Part shown: positions 1 to 9,889 of the stretch, piece by piece
Layout of the letters: the number at the start of each line of letters is the position of its first letter
Numbering within the stretch: position 1 is the first letter of the stretch
Translations under genes and position numbers: made by a program
Assembly (NCBI GenBank): GCA_030682375.1
Contig: JAUXOL010000016.1
Coordinates: forward strand, 392,577-456,576
Source of the DNA: Gallionella sp.
GTDB lineage: Bacteria; Pseudomonadota; Gammaproteobacteria; Burkholderiales; Gallionellaceae
Length of the DNA: 64,000 nt
Direction: 5' to 3'
The notes under the pieces: model-generated
Told to the model about the DNA's origin: nothing
Database searches by the model: none
What the model saw: only the letters and a program-made list of their open reading frames with translations

Positions 1-3000
1 TAACCAGGCAATGTGTTGTTCCCGCCACCAGTCGGCATCATCACAAATTGTTCGGAAGAGGTGATGCTGGAAATGCTTCCCCATCCGCCATAAGTGATCT
101 GCTGTGTACCATTTGCAATAGTCCAAGTTCCCCCTGGCATTGGGTTTGCCGCCCCGTTCAAGGTATCCGACCTGAAGCCGAAACCGTCGCCATAGTAGTC
201 CCGGAAGAAAGTCGGACCGCTATCTCCAGGCGCGGCAATAAAACTGAAACTGCCGCCATACGAACCGGTATAGGCCACTGCATTATTCGTCGCGACATAA
301 GGCAATACCTGCACCACGCCGGCGCTGTCGAACGCGGCCGCGCCCTGAACCACATCGGCCAGATTCAGCGCAACGATGTGATAAGCCAAGGCCACGCGGG
401 ATGCGGTCGAACCGGCGAAACGCCCCCACAGGTCAGCGTCATAGCCGCCTGCATCGCAACTTGCACCGGTACAGGTCACCGTACCCACACCCCAGATCGC
501 ATCACTAGGGATCGCGATGCCACCCGGCGTCCGAACCGCAAACGATTTGGTCTGTGCACCGGTGAACTGGACGTCGAGTGCAATGTTCACCAACTGTGTG
601 GAAAAGTCGGCCGTAATCGAAGAGGTGCTCAACAACGTGCCCACGTTACCCGATGCATCGGTCGGCGAGGTCGCAGCAGTCAGGGCATAAGATGCAACCC
701 CCGCCAGTGTTTGAGCATAACCCGTCGGAATTTGCGCCGAGACGATCCAGTGCGCGCTGCCAGCTCCCAGCGCAGTCGTGCTGATCGGGACGCCCACAGT
801 ATCGGTAGTCGAGATACTGCCCCCCTGCCAACGTCCCATATAGATGGAACTGTCCGGAGCGACCCAGGTATTCTGGGCCACACCGCCGGAATAGGAATCA
901 ACCTGCACGCCATCGTTAACCCATACCAGATTGCTCGTGCCATCCAGCCCATAGCTAGTATTGGGCAAATCACTTCCCCAAGGATTCGCAATCGTATAAG
1001 GTGCTGCCGTGCCTACGGCAGCGACCACTTCATGGGCGTAGAACGGTCCCGACAGGGGATTTGTGCCCGCAACCAGAGGTGCACTCGCGGAACTGAACGC
1101 CGCCACACCCTGAATCAGGTCGGTCGCGCCGGACGTTGCTCCAGGCGCAGCTCCCGTCCACAAGGTGTAATTCAAACCAGCATTGACTGCCGAATTGCCG
1201 GCGAAACCGCCTCCGACATTGGCGTAATAGGTGCCAACGCAACCGGTACAAGTAGCCGTCGCCTGCGTGCCCGTGCTGAAGTGCGCCCCGGTGATGGCCA
1301 TGCTGGATGCGACTACATCCAGCGTCTTGCCGGCGATGGTCAGAGTCAGTGCGGCATTGACGAGCTGGGTGGTGAAGTTCGCCGTCAGGCTCGCGGTATT
1401 CAATGTACCGGCGTTACCCAACGCATCGGTCGGGCTGGTGGCCGCCACCTTGTTGTAGGCAACGCTGCCTGACAGGGTCTGCACATAGCCGGCCGGCGGT
1501 GCCAGCAAGATCGCCCAGTGTTCGCTGGTCACGCCCAGATTGCGGCTGATCGTCGGAAGCGGCGTCGCATTATTGTCCGTCACCGTGATCGTTCCGCCTA
1601 CCCAACGGCCGGCATAAATGCTGCTGTCCGGCATCATGAAGGTTTCCACTGCGGTACCGCCGGTGCGCTTGACGTTGGCGTCGATCATCACGACCTGCGG
1701 GGTCGCGGTCGACGCGGCGGTTTCCTCGTACCATGCATGGCGGCTTTCCACCAGATTTCCCGCCCCGTCCAGCACGAAGCTGGTATTGGCCGTGCCGGTG
1801 GTGAAGCCTGCGCCCGGGCCGTAGCCCTCGATAAAACCACCGCCCGCATCCGCCTTCACGGTACTCATCATGCCGACGAAACGATCTGGCGTTACCACGG
1901 CCGGATTGTTGTACGCAGCGATGGGCGCATTCGTCGCCACCGTCGATGCCTGCGTATTCACTGCCGCCAGATTGGTACTGGACAAAGCAACTGCGCTCGT
2001 CGCAGCAGAAACAGCCGTTTGTGCGGCAGCGGCTTGGGTAGAAGCTGCTGCCGCAGCGGTGGAGGCACCGGTCGCCGCGCTGGTCGCTGCGGTTACGGCT
2101 GCTCCAGCCGCCGTTTGTGCCGCTTGGGCGCTGGCCAACTGGCTTGTCACCGTAGTCTGGGCCGATTGCGCCGTGCCGAGTTCTAACAGCGCAATGGCCA
2201 GCTGCTGCTGCACGATCACCAGCTGAGCCTGCGCTCCGGCGACATTACCTGCCGCCTGCAACGTTGCTGCTTGCGTTGCCGCTGCCTGCGCAGCGTTCGC
2301 CGCTGCCTGCGCATTCGCTGCCGCTGTCTGAGCGGGTGTCAATTGCGCCGCAGCCAGACTTTGCGCATTAACGATTACGGTATTCTGGGTATTTGCCGTC
2401 GTCAGCTGCGCATTCGCGGTCGACAGAGCGGTATTCGCGCTGGCCAACGCCGTACCAGCCGCACCTTGCGCCGCAGCCAGCGCGGTGTTTTGCGCCGTCA
2501 CCGTGGCAACGGCTCCTTGCACCGCGGTGTTCGCGGTTTGCAATGTACCGTTGGCCGACTGCACGGCGGTATTGGCAGGGCCGGCTGTGCTGTCGGCAAA
2601 GGGGCTGTGCGCATTCAACGCGGCCTGTGCCGCCGCCGCCTGAGCCGCGGCGGTTGCCGCTGCGGTTTGCGCGGCAGAGGCATTGGCCGCGACAGCTGTC
2701 GCATTGGCAGGCGCCAAGGCCGCAGCCGTCGTCACCAGCGAACTCGTCGTGCTGATGTCCGTAGTCGCCGTACTGATTGCTGCAGTTGCAGGCGACACCG
2801 GTACGGTCGCGATATTCACAAGCGTCGCACTGGCTTGCGCCACTGCAGCAGCCGCGTTTGCAGCGGCTGCCGCCGCAGTTCCCACTTGAGTGGCAAGTGC
2901 TGTCGCCTGCACCGCGTAATCCACGGTGGGCTGCGTCAAATTGACACAAGTCGTCCCCACGCAAGCCGTCGGAGGCGGTGGAGGGGGCTGCACAACGACC

Positions 3001-4040
3001 AAGACGTTGGCGCCTGTTAGTAAAGCATTGCCACCGGTTGTGCCGCCAGTCCCACCGGTCGTGCCGCCAGTCCCTCCGGTTGTGCCGCCAGTCCCTCCGG
3101 TTGTGCCGCCAGTCCCTCCGGTTGTGCCGCCAGTCCCACCGGAGTCGCCACCAGTCCCACCGGAGTCGCCACCATTCCCGCCGGAATCGCCACCATTCCC
3201 GCCGGAATCGCCGCCATTCCCACCGGAGTCGCCACCATCCCCACCGGAGTCGCCGCCATTCCCGCCGGAGTCGCCGCCATCCCCACCGGAGTCGCCGCCC
3301 TTCCCACCGGAGCCGCCACCATTCTTATTCCCATTTTGGCCATTGCCCGCACCCGGGAACAGCTTGAGATCGACAGGAACAATCTTCGGCTGCTTGTCCA
3401 TGCCATAGGAGATGGCCATGCCCTGCCCCGGTTTGAGCAACACTTCGCCCAAGTTGGTCTTCATCTGAATCATGCCACCATTGACAATAACCGCAGAAAA
3501 TATGGTCAGGCCAACAGGCGGCGGTGCATCTGTCTGCGAGATCATCCAGGACAGATCAGCCATGGCAAGATTAACTTTCTCCTCAGCAACAACCACCTCG
3601 TAGTCTGTGCCTCGAATCCCGATGGTCGCAGATGGGGTGGTGACCTTGTAGTTCTGCTTGTTGACCCGTCCGATCAATCCAGAGACAGCACGAAAGCCGC
3701 CCTTGACTAGAGAGAAGAACCCCCGCTCGCTGCCATCCACCTTGCCGGAAAAGGCGAACTTGTCGATTTTCATCCGGGTTTCGGGACGCACGGCGAAGAA
3801 GCCACCGTCCTGCATCTTGATCTGCGCGGTAGACCGAGAGGCTGAGGTCAGCGTATCGCCTTCGTTGACCGCATCGCCCTTCTGCGCCATGCGGGTTTGT
3901 CCTGTCGGACTGATGATCTGCACATTGCCGCTGACGAACTGTATATGGCCGGCCACGCCCGCATAAGCGGATGCAGAAGCCGCCATCCAGCAGGCAGCCA
4001 CCAACCCGAGGGTTGCGAGGAATTTATTAACGGTTTTCAT
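1..4040 (-). CDS. giant FecR-domain protein with Gly repeats and TbpB-like barrel modules (partial, runs off left edge)
   Basis: An open frame begins at ATG 4038-4040 behind GAGGTG and continues without a stop to the window edge, giving at least 1346 residues. Order of parts: signal peptide (1-27; it contains VAAC at 14-17, which could be a lipobox, and also ASAYA for signal peptidase I), FecR domain (about 30-165, with PSATIGIRGTDYEV), Gly/Asp/Ser/Thr heptad repeats (about 239-337), a long Ala-rich probably helical or coiled stretch (about 380-700), then at least two homologous beta-rich modules. Each module has SLTANF/SITADF and G.FAG..A motifs like the barrels of transferrin-binding-protein-B type lipoproteins. 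It lies 17 bp behind a Slam-like gene in the same direction, so it is probably that protein's secreted or surface substrate. The function is inferred; the ligand is unknown. The C-terminus is outside the window. Confidence 0.85.
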   Translation of the reverse strand, partial: MKTVNKFLATLGLVAACWMAASASAYAGVAGHIQFVSGNVQIISPTGQTRMAQKGDAVNEGDTLTSASRSTAQIKMQDGGFFAVRPETRMKIDKFAFSGKVDGSERGFFSLVKGGFRAVSGLIGRVNKQNYKVTTPSATIGIRGTDYEVVVAEEKVNLAMADLSWMISQTDAPPPVGLTIFSAVIVNGGMIQMKTNLGEVLLKPGQGMAISYGMDKQPKIVPVDLKLFPGAGNGQNGNKNGGGSGGKGGDSGGDGGDSGGNGGDSGGDGGDSGGNGGDSGGNGGDSGGNGGDSGGTGGDSGGTGGTTGGTGGTTGGTGGTTGGTGGTTGGTGGTTGGNALLTGANVLVVVQPPPPPPTACVGTTCVNLTQPTVDYAVQATALATQVGTAAAAAANAAAAVAQASATLVNIATVPVSPATAAISTATTDISTTSSLVTTAAALAPANATAVAANASAAQTAAATAAAQAAAAQAALNAHSPFADSTAGPANTAVQSANGTLQTANTAVQGAVATVTAQNTALAAAQGAAGTALASANTALSTANAQLTTANTQNTVIVNAQSLAAAQLTPAQTAAANAQAAANAAQAAATQAATLQAAGNVAGAQAQLVIVQQQLAIALLELGTAQSAQTTVTSQLASAQAAQTAAGAAVTAATSAATGASTAAAAASTQAAAAQTAVSAATSAVALSSTNLAAVNTQASTVATNAPIAAYNNPAVVTPDRFVGMMSTVKADAGGGFIEGYGPGAGFTTGTANTSFVLDGAGNLVESRHAWYEETAASTATPQVVMIDANVKRTGGTAVETFMMPDSSIYAGRWVGGTITVTDNNATPLPTISRNLGVTSEHWAILLAPPAGYVQTLSGSVAYNKVAATSPTDALGNAGTLNTASLTANFTTQLVNAALTLTIAGKTLDVVASSMAITGAHFSTGTQATATCTGCVGTYYANVGGGFAGNSAVNAGLNYTLWTGAAPGATSGATDLIQGVAAFSSASAPLVAGTNPLSGPFYAHEVVAAVGTAAPYTIANPWGSDLPNTSYGLDGTSNLVWVNDGVQVDSYSGGVAQNTWVAPDSSIYMGRWQGGSISTTDTVGVPISTTALGAGSAHWIVSAQIPTGYAQTLAGVASYALTAATSPTDASGNVGTLLSTSSITADFSTQLVNIALDVQFTGAQTKSFAVRTPGGIAIPSDAIWGVGTVTCTGASCDAGGYDADLWGRFAGSTASRVALAYHIVALNLADVVQGAAAFDSAGVVQVLPYVATNNAVAYTGSYGGSFSFIAAPGDSGPTFFRDYYGDGFGFRSDTLNGAANPMPGGTWTIANGTQQITYGGWGSISSITSSEQFVMMPTGGGNNTLPG
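3031..3324 (-). repeat. 14 tandem 21-bp units encoding Gly-rich heptads
   Basis: Fourteen consecutive 21-bp units lie in frame inside the FecR-domain gene. The five at 3031-3135 encode GGTGGTT-type heptads. The other nine encode GGxGGDS-type heptads (x = N, D, T or K), with one degenerate unit at the N-terminal end. Unit borders follow codons exactly, so the array can expand or contract without a frameshift. It probably forms a flexible linker between the FecR domain and the Ala-rich region. Confidence 0.95.
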
Positions 4041-4057
4041 AATGACACCTCACACAT

Positions 4058-5635
4058 TTATCTGAAGTCGCGGCGGATGGTCAGGGAGACATCCATCCGG
4101 TCGAAGCTATACAAGGAGATATTCGATTTCTTCTGGGAAAGCGCGATTTGCGGCTTGATCGACCAGAACTCGTCCACGCGCCAATTCGCAGTGATCGTCA
4201 GGTCATACAATTTTTCGTTACGACTCCGCATGATCAGGTTGTTCACGTGCTGGTAGGCTGCTTTCTGCCACCCGAAACTGGCGACTCCGTCCAGATAATC
4301 GGTAAAAGAGGATTGCATACCGACGCGGAACCCGCCGAATTTCTTCCTGCCGTCGGTGCGACCGCCATTGGGCAGACCGGGTGAAATTACCGGGGCGACA
4401 TCTTTCTCCTCGCCGACATAAATACTGCCGAACAGTGCCTGCTTGCCTTCATCCATGATATGCACCAAACCTTCGCCGATCACGACCTGATCGGTATCTC
4501 CTTCGATGCGCGCATCGGTGGCTGGCGAAGTGGCCGGAAAACCGGCGGAACGGTTCTGCCCGATCTGCACAAAAAAACTCATCTGATCGGTAGGGCTGAG
4601 CATATGCTGCCACTCTCCGCTGACTCCGAGCGAATCGCGACGCATCGAGTTGGCCGAATAGAATTGACCGCCAGTCAGCGTCAGCCGATACACGTTCTCT
4701 TTCTCCCCATACATCACGCCGGCGCGGCCGTCCACACCCATCGTATCGTAGATGGTTTGAACCATATTCCCGTGCTGACGAAAATCCGCACCGGCGAACA
4801 CCCCCCAACGATCATTCAGGCTATGACTGACTTCCGCTCCGGCATTGACGCCTTCGTAGCCGCCTGTCAGCTTGGTGGCTGGCGGCAACAGGTTGCCCGG
4901 GAACAAGCCGCTCCAGGGCGAACCCGGGGCGAACGTGAATGTCTGTGTGCTGCTGTTGGCGATGTTGCTATCGTACCCGAGCACTCCCTCCACGTAGCCA
5001 CTGATACGCGTCAGCTTTGCCGCTTCATGCGCGGTGATCGCATCGAGATATTTCCGGATCGTCACTCGTGCCGCTTCGGGTGGATTCCGTTTCAGCACCG
5101 CTTCGAATTCAGCCTTCGCCCGCGGCATGTCGCCCAGTTGGTAATAAGCTCGCGCCATATCCAGCCGCGCACCGGCGAAGTTGGGATCGACCGCCAGCAC
5201 CCGCTCGAAGGCCAGCGTCGCCTTATCCGGTTTGCCACTATCCAGCGCAGAAATACCTAGCAGATAATCGAATCTCACTTCGCCGGAACGCTCGAAATCG
5301 AGCGGCTCCAGCAGCGCATAGGCTTCGGCAGGTTTGCCTGCCTTCAGCAGCGCCTCGGCATCGCGCAACGGCTGCTCGCGCGCCTCGATTTCGGCTAGTT
5401 TTTTGGCGTCCGTCTCGGCACGTTGCTTAGTCTGCGGCTCTGCCTTGGTACGAGAGACCGCTTCGGGTCGGGTCTGTTGTACAGCCCCTGCATCAGGCTT
5501 AACGGCCTGTTGAGCCGTAGCCGGAGCCCTTTTGGCCACAGCCTTGCCGCCATTGGCTGGTTCCTGAGCATACGCCCCCCCCGCCGCCAGAACCAATCCA
5601 ACAGAAACCCAACCCGCCGTACGCACCAATTTCAT
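4058..5635 (-). CDS. Slam-like outer-membrane protein (TPR plus DUF560-type beta-barrel)
   Basis: 525 residues from the ATG at 5633-5635, preceded by GGGAG; an upstream in-frame ATG has no such site. There is a signal peptide (1-23, ending AYA|QEP), a low-complexity Lys/Ala/Gln region, TPR-like helices (about 90-205, with LGDMPRAKAEFEAVL) and a beta-strand-rich C-terminus (about 215-525, starting ISGYVEGVLGYDSN). This is the architecture of surface lipoprotein assembly modifiers, which move surface lipoproteins across the outer membrane. The next gene encodes a protein with TbpB-like modules, matching the usual Slam and substrate pairing. A generic TPR-barrel outer-membrane protein remains possible. 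Confidence 0.75.
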   Translation of the reverse strand: MKLVRTAGWVSVGLVLAAGGAYAQEPANGGKAVAKRAPATAQQAVKPDAGAVQQTRPEAVSRTKAEPQTKQRAETDAKKLAEIEAREQPLRDAEALLKAGKPAEAYALLEPLDFERSGEVRFDYLLGISALDSGKPDKATLAFERVLAVDPNFAGARLDMARAYYQLGDMPRAKAEFEAVLKRNPPEAARVTIRKYLDAITAHEAAKLTRISGYVEGVLGYDSNIANSSTQTFTFAPGSPWSGLFPGNLLPPATKLTGGYEGVNAGAEVSHSLNDRWGVFAGADFRQHGNMVQTIYDTMGVDGRAGVMYGEKENVYRLTLTGGQFYSANSMRRDSLGVSGEWQHMLSPTDQMSFFVQIGQNRSAGFPATSPATDARIEGDTDQVVIGEGLVHIMDEGKQALFGSIYVGEEKDVAPVISPGLPNGGRTDGRKKFGGFRVGMQSSFTDYLDGVASFGWQKAAYQHVNNLIMRSRNEKLYDLTITANWRVDEFWSIKPQIALSQKKSNISLYSFDRMDVSLTIRRDFR

Positions 5636-5706
5636 GACCCAAACTCCCTGTATGGTTATGCTCGCGAATATACGCCTCGGCGACCAATCGAACAATAGTC
5701 GGAATC

Positions 5707-6381
5707 CTATATCAGGCCGCGCTCGGCGAACGACAGCGCCTGGCCGCCCGCGACGACGAAATGGTCCAGCACGCGCACATCGACCAACCCCAGCGCCTGT
5801 TTGAGCGCATCGGTCAGCAACTGGTCGGACTGGCTGGGTTCGGTGACGCCAGTGGGATGATTATGCGCAAGGATCACAGCGGCGGCGTTATGCGACAACG
5901 CGCGCTTGACCACCTCGCGCGGATAGACGCTGGTCTGGCCCAACGTACCGTGAAACAGCTCCTCGAAGGCGATCACGCGGTGCTGGGTGTCGAGGAACAA
6001 CACCAGAAACACCTCCTGCTGCCGGGCACCGAGCAGCAATTGCAGGTAATCGCGCACCGCACGCGGCGAGCCGAGCGCGTCGCCGCGCTGCAACTCCTCC
6101 TGCAACGCGCGTCTCGACATCTCCAGCACCGCCTGCAGTTGCACGAACTTCGCCTGCCCCATGCCGTGGATCGCGCAGAACTCCGCCTCGGCGGCGGCGA
6201 ACAGCCGGGTCAGGCTGCCGAACTGCTGCAGCAGTTCGCGCGCCAGATCGACCGCGCTCTTGCCGACCACACCGGTGCGCAGGAAGATCGCCAGCAGTTC
6301 GGCGTCGGAAAGCGCCGCCGCACCACGCTGAATGAGCTTCTCTCGGGGACGTTCGCCTGCGGGCCAATCGGTGATACTCAT
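5707..6381 (-). CDS. radC: RadC family JAB/MPN domain protein
   Basis: 224 residues. The ATG at 6379-6381 has a strong AGGAGG site; the frame is open further upstream but only this start has one. It has an N-terminal helix-hairpin-helix-like part ([17 protein letters not shown]) and a C-terminal JAB/MPN metalloprotease-like domain with the metal-binding AHNHPTG motif and SQSD. The family is widespread; the old DNA-repair role of RadC is doubtful and its substrate is unknown. It is divergent from coaBC, a gene order common in proteobacteria. Confidence 0.93.
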   Translation of the reverse strand: MSITDWPAGERPREKLIQRGAAALSDAELLAIFLRTGVVGKSAVDLARELLQQFGSLTRLFAAAEAEFCAIHGMGQAKFVQLQAVLEMSRRALQEELQRGDALGSPRAVRDYLQLLLGARQQEVFLVLFLDTQHRVIAFEELFHGTLGQTSVYPREVVKRALSHNAAAVILAHNHPTGVTEPSQSDQLLTDALKQALGLVDVRVLDHFVVAGGQALSFAERGLI

Positions 6382-6451
6382 GCTTCGCCTCCTGTGGTTT
6401 GAGGGAACGAACGTGAAGCCGAAATCCAGCGGGATATGATTTTCTTGTAAG

Positions 6452-7672
6452 ATGCGCGGCATTATGGAACAAGCCCAAGCAAAACGCACCCAGCCGCGGA
6501 AACGCATCATTCTGGGCATCACCGGCGGTATCGCGGCCTACAAGGCGGCGGAACTGGTGCGCCTGCTGGTCAAGCAGGGATTCGAAGTGCAGGTCGCGAT
6601 GACTGAGGCGGCGACACAGTTCATCACGCCGACCACGATGCAGGCACTGTCCGGCCAACCGGTGCTGCTGAGCCAGTGGCAAAACGAGGCCGGCATGACT
6701 CACATCCATTCCAGCCGCGCGGCGGACGCCATCGTGATCGCCCCCGCCACCGCCGACTTCATCGCCAAGCTGGCGCACGGCATGGCCGACGACTTGCTCT
6801 CTACGCTGTGCCTCGCGCGCGATTGCCCGCTGCTGGTCGCACCCGCGATGAACAAACAGATGTGGGGTAATCCCGCCACGCAACGCAACGTGCAACAACT
6901 CGTCGCCGACGGCATTGCCGTGCTCGGGCCGGCCTGCGGATCGCAGGCCTGCGGCGAGGAAGGCATGGGACGGATGCTGGAGCCTGCGGAACTGGCCGAC
7001 GAAATCGTCGCCAGCTTTCAGGCCAAGCTGCTGGCGGGAGTGAAGCTGCTGATAACCGCCGGGCCGACTTACGAGGCAATCGACGCGGTGCGGGGCATCA
7101 CCAACCGCAGCTCCGGAAAAATGGGCTACGCGATCGCGCAGGCCGCACGCGAGATGGGCGCCCAGGTGACGCTGGTGTCCGGCCCGGTCGCCCTGGCCGC
7201 CCCCGTCGGAGTTGAACGCACCTCCGTCAACGGCGCGCAGGAGATGTACGACGCAGTGAACCGCCGCGCGAGCGATGCGGACATCTTCATCGGCGTCGCG
7301 GCGGTCGCAGACTACCGCGTCGCCCATCCTTCCGAACAGAAGATCAAAAAATCCACTGCGCCGATGACGCTGGAGTTGGTCGCCAATCCGGACATCCTCG
7401 CCGATATCGCCAGCCTGCCGAATCCGCCGTTCTGCGTCGGCTTTGCCGCCGAGAGCGAAAATCTCGCCGAATATGCCGAACTAAAACGCCGTGCGAAGAA
7501 GCTGCCGCTGCTGGTAGGCAACCTCGCGCAACAGGCGATAGGCAGCGACGACAACGAACTGATTCTGTTCGACGACGACGGCAGCCACCCGCTGCCGCGC
7601 GCCGACAAGCTGACGCTGGCACGGCTATTGATGCAGCACATTGCACAACGATACAAAGGAGCGAACCCATGA
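6452..7672 (+). CDS. coaBC: bifunctional phosphopantothenoylcysteine decarboxylase / phosphopantothenate-cysteine ligase
   Basis: 406 residues. It makes 4'-phosphopantetheine in coenzyme A synthesis. The N-terminal CoaC flavoprotein half has [14 protein letters not shown] (decarboxylase signature) and [15 protein letters not shown]. The C-terminal CoaB ligase half has [25 protein letters not shown] and the KIKK lysine motif. Starts at 6452 and 6464 (MEQAQ) are both possible; neither has a clear ribosome site, and a TAAGAT -10-like sequence lies just upstream, so the message may be nearly leaderless. The stop overlaps the dut start (ATGA), so the two are co-translated. Confidence 0.96.
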   Translation: MRGIMEQAQAKRTQPRKRIILGITGGIAAYKAAELVRLLVKQGFEVQVAMTEAATQFITPTTMQALSGQPVLLSQWQNEAGMTHIHSSRAADAIVIAPATADFIAKLAHGMADDLLSTLCLARDCPLLVAPAMNKQMWGNPATQRNVQQLVADGIAVLGPACGSQACGEEGMGRMLEPAELADEIVASFQAKLLAGVKLLITAGPTYEAIDAVRGITNRSSGKMGYAIAQAAREMGAQVTLVSGPVALAAPVGVERTSVNGAQEMYDAVNRRASDADIFIGVAAVADYRVAHPSEQKIKKSTAPMTLELVANPDILADIASLPNPPFCVGFAAESENLAEYAELKRRAKKLPLLVGNLAQQAIGSDDNELILFDDDGSHPLPRADKLTLARLLMQHIAQRYKGANP

Positions 7673-8124
7673 AGCATCTCTCAGTGGACGTCAAGATTCT
7701 CGATCCTCGCCTGCATGAAAACATGCCGGGCTACGCGACCGGCGGCTCGGCCGGGATAGACCTGCGCGCCTGCATCGACCAGAACATCGTGATCCAGCCC
7801 AAACAGTGTGAGCTGATCCCCAGCGGCGTCGCGATCCATCTAGCCGATCCCGGCTATGCCGCGATGATCCTGCCGCGGTCTGGATTAGGCCACAAGCACG
7901 GCATCGTGCTCGGCAACCTGGTCGGATTGATTGACTCGGACTATCAGGGCCAGATCTTCGTGTCGCTGTGGAACCGCAGCCAGCTCCCGTTCACGCTGAT
8001 GCCGATGGAGCGCATGGCGCAACTGGTAATCGTGCCTGTGATGCAGGCAAAGTTCAACATCGTCGAGGACTTCCCGCTGAGCGAGCGCGGCAGCGGCGGA
8101 TTCGGCAGCACTGGCAAGCACTGA
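7669..8124 (+). CDS. dut: dUTP diphosphatase
   Basis: 151 residues, the normal length for a trimeric dUTPase. It hydrolyses dUTP to dUMP and PPi, keeping uracil out of DNA. All five motifs are visible: [34 protein letters not shown] and the C-terminal [10 protein letters not shown] that closes over the active site. It overlaps the end of coaBC by 4 bp and is followed by a strong terminator. Confidence 0.97.
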   Translation: MKHLSVDVKILDPRLHENMPGYATGGSAGIDLRACIDQNIVIQPKQCELIPSGVAIHLADPGYAAMILPRSGLGHKHGIVLGNLVGLIDSDYQGQIFVSLWNRSQLPFTLMPMERMAQLVIVPVMQAKFNIVEDFPLSERGSGGFGSTGKH

Positions 8125-8140
8125 ACCGGAATCAGCCCCC

Positions 8141-8176
8141 CATGAAAAAAGCCCGCCGGAGCGGGCTTTTTTCATG
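8141..8176. terminator. bidirectional rho-independent terminator
   Basis: Perfect 16-bp inverted repeat (CATGAAAAAAGCCCGC) around a CGGA loop. T-runs occur on both strands, serving dut from the left and the PEGA lipoprotein gene from the right. Confidence 0.95.
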
Positions 8177-8191
8177 GGCGTATTTCAAACA

Positions 8192-9229
8192 TCAACGCTC
8201 GAGACTCAACTCCATCTCGGTGTTGTCGCCCTTGCGCACCGAAACCTTCTCGGTGACCATCTTGTATCCTTCCAGCTTGACGCTGATCGCATGCACGCCC
8301 GGCTCCATCTCCAGACGCAACGGCGACAAGCCGTAGTACACGCCATCCAGATACACCTTGGCGCGCGATGGGCTGGTGTTCACCAGCAGCAAACCCGCAG
8401 TAGCGCTGGCCTGAGGCACGTAGGATGGCATGGGAACCGCACTGCCCTGCGATACGCCATAGCTTGTCGACGTAGCAGCAGGTGGAACTGCCGGTGCTGG
8501 CTTGGCTGCAGTCGGTGCGACATAAACCGTCACTCCGGGAATGCGCTTGGTTCCTGCTGTCAGGTTAAACAACTCGGGCTTCGCCGCCACCAGCGAGGCA
8601 CTGACCGCATCGACAGTCTTGTTGCTGACAATCTTTAGCTCGCTGTTGAAATAGGCAACCACATCGTCCTTGTTGTTGCCGGAAACACCCGCAAAACGAT
8701 CATATTTCTCCGTTACCAGCCCGGACCAGACCACCTCGCCGCTGCCCACATCCTTCACCGTAGTCTCGATGGCGATACTGATCTCGTCGCGATTCTTGAC
8801 GTTCAGGGTCAACTCCTTGATCACGCCGGACACCTCGAACAAGGCATTGGCGGCACTGCTCCCTTCCAGTACCTGGAAGCCCTCCGTATCGAAGCGCTTC
8901 TTGATTACGGCAGTGACGACGCTGGCGATCTCCTGATCGAGCAGCAACTGATCTCCATCCACCCCGCGCACCCGAGTAGTCGCGATACCTAACAGCCTGG
9001 GATTTCCTACCTTGCGCTGATCCACATACTTGCCGACGCGCAACGTTGCGGCATATTTGAGTGCCGGACCGGAACTGCCGGTCGATTTCTTGTCGTCTTT
9101 AACGCTAAGCGCGCTATCGCCGCCATTGACCCAGCCGGAGACCGAATCCTTCGCATCCTTGACCGAAGCACATCCGGCAACAGCAAATAACAGCACGGCT
9201 AGCGCAACGCGCCGCGATAATGGATTCAT
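8192..9229 (-). CDS. PEGA-domain lipoprotein
   Basis: 345 residues from ATG 9227-9229 with a GAGG site. It has a lipoprotein signal (LAVLLFAVAGC, lipidated Cys at about 19) and a middle region of about 200 residues with no recognised signature beyond alternating strands. A C-terminal PEGA domain (about 275-345: SPSRAKVYLDGVYYGLSPLRLEMEPGVH) is of a type common in surface or periplasmic proteins. It is probably anchored in the envelope. It is the last gene of a run with the CBS protein and rppH. The precise function is not recognised. Confidence 0.85.
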   Translation of the reverse strand: MNPLSRRVALAVLLFAVAGCASVKDAKDSVSGWVNGGDSALSVKDDKKSTGSSGPALKYAATLRVGKYVDQRKVGNPRLLGIATTRVRGVDGDQLLLDQEIASVVTAVIKKRFDTEGFQVLEGSSAANALFEVSGVIKELTLNVKNRDEISIAIETTVKDVGSGEVVWSGLVTEKYDRFAGVSGNNKDDVVAYFNSELKIVSNKTVDAVSASLVAAKPELFNLTAGTKRIPGVTVYVAPTAAKPAPAVPPAATSTSYGVSQGSAVPMPSYVPQASATAGLLLVNTSPSRAKVYLDGVYYGLSPLRLEMEPGVHAISVKLEGYKMVTEKVSVRKGDNTEMELSLER

Positions 9230-9255
9230 GGAATTTACCTCAGGTTTCAAACACA

Positions 9256-9852
9256 TTAGCCGCGTGGAATAACGGCTTCGATCTCGGCGAAGGTGTGCGC
9301 CAATTCGAAGCTCTGCACTTGCGCACCCAACTGGCGGGCGATCTGGGTGATGGAGAACAGGCCGCACAACGACTGCTTGCCGTCTGCACCCTCGGCGACG
9401 ACCAACGCATGCTGACGATGGGACTTCTTCAGCGTGGCGACGATCTCGCCAACCTTGGCGCTCCGCACGCTTTCGATCTTCAACACCTCCAGCTCGCGCT
9501 GTGTGGTCATGATGTCGCGCACCATGATGTCGGCATGCGTTCCGCCCATGTTCTGCAGGAAACTCATCGGCTTTTCCCCCAGCACATCATTAGCCGTCAA
9601 CAGGCCCGCCACCTGATCGTTATCGTCCAGCACCAGCAACATCCGCACGCCGTAGCGGATCATCTTGGCATTGGCCTTGTCCATCGAAGTCTTGGCGCGC
9701 ACGCCGATCACAGACACCTTGCTCAAGTCGGTCATGACGTCTGTAGCCGGATCGCTCAATTTCACATGCTCGGGCAGCGATTGAACGGGACGCACGAAAG
9801 ACGAACCCGTCTTCAATGGGAAGGTTTGCAGTGGGCTGTATTCTTTAATCAT
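9256..9852 (-). CDS. CBS-domain pair protein
   Basis: 198 residues with two CBS domains (about 35-100 with DVMTDLSKVSVIGVRAKTSM, and 110-180 with DIMTTQRELEVLKIESVRSAKVGEIV). Such pairs bind adenine nucleotides and regulate partners. No catalytic domain is attached and no signal peptide is seen, so it is a stand-alone cytoplasmic sensor module of unknown partner. Confidence 0.88.
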   Translation of the reverse strand: MIKEYSPLQTFPLKTGSSFVRPVQSLPEHVKLSDPATDVMTDLSKVSVIGVRAKTSMDKANAKMIRYGVRMLLVLDDNDQVAGLLTANDVLGEKPMSFLQNMGGTHADIMVRDIMTTQRELEVLKIESVRSAKVGEIVATLKKSHRQHALVVAEGADGKQSLCGLFSITQIARQLGAQVQSFELAHTFAEIEAVIPRG

Positions 9853-9889
9853 TACGACACTCCTGAAAATTTACAACGAAAAATAAAAA

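Noticed and set aside
48..1472. 474-residue open frame on the plus strand
   Set aside because: It is the complement of the FecR-barrel gene; its product is Arg/Cys/His-rich without domains, while the minus frame is continuous from a good start.
3031..3324. CRISPR-like array
   Set aside because: Units are contiguous 21-mers without spacers and lie in a coding frame.
5888..7327. 479-residue minus-strand frame across radC and coaBC
   Set aside because: Antisense to coaBC and out of frame with radC; composition is that of a GC-rich shadow.
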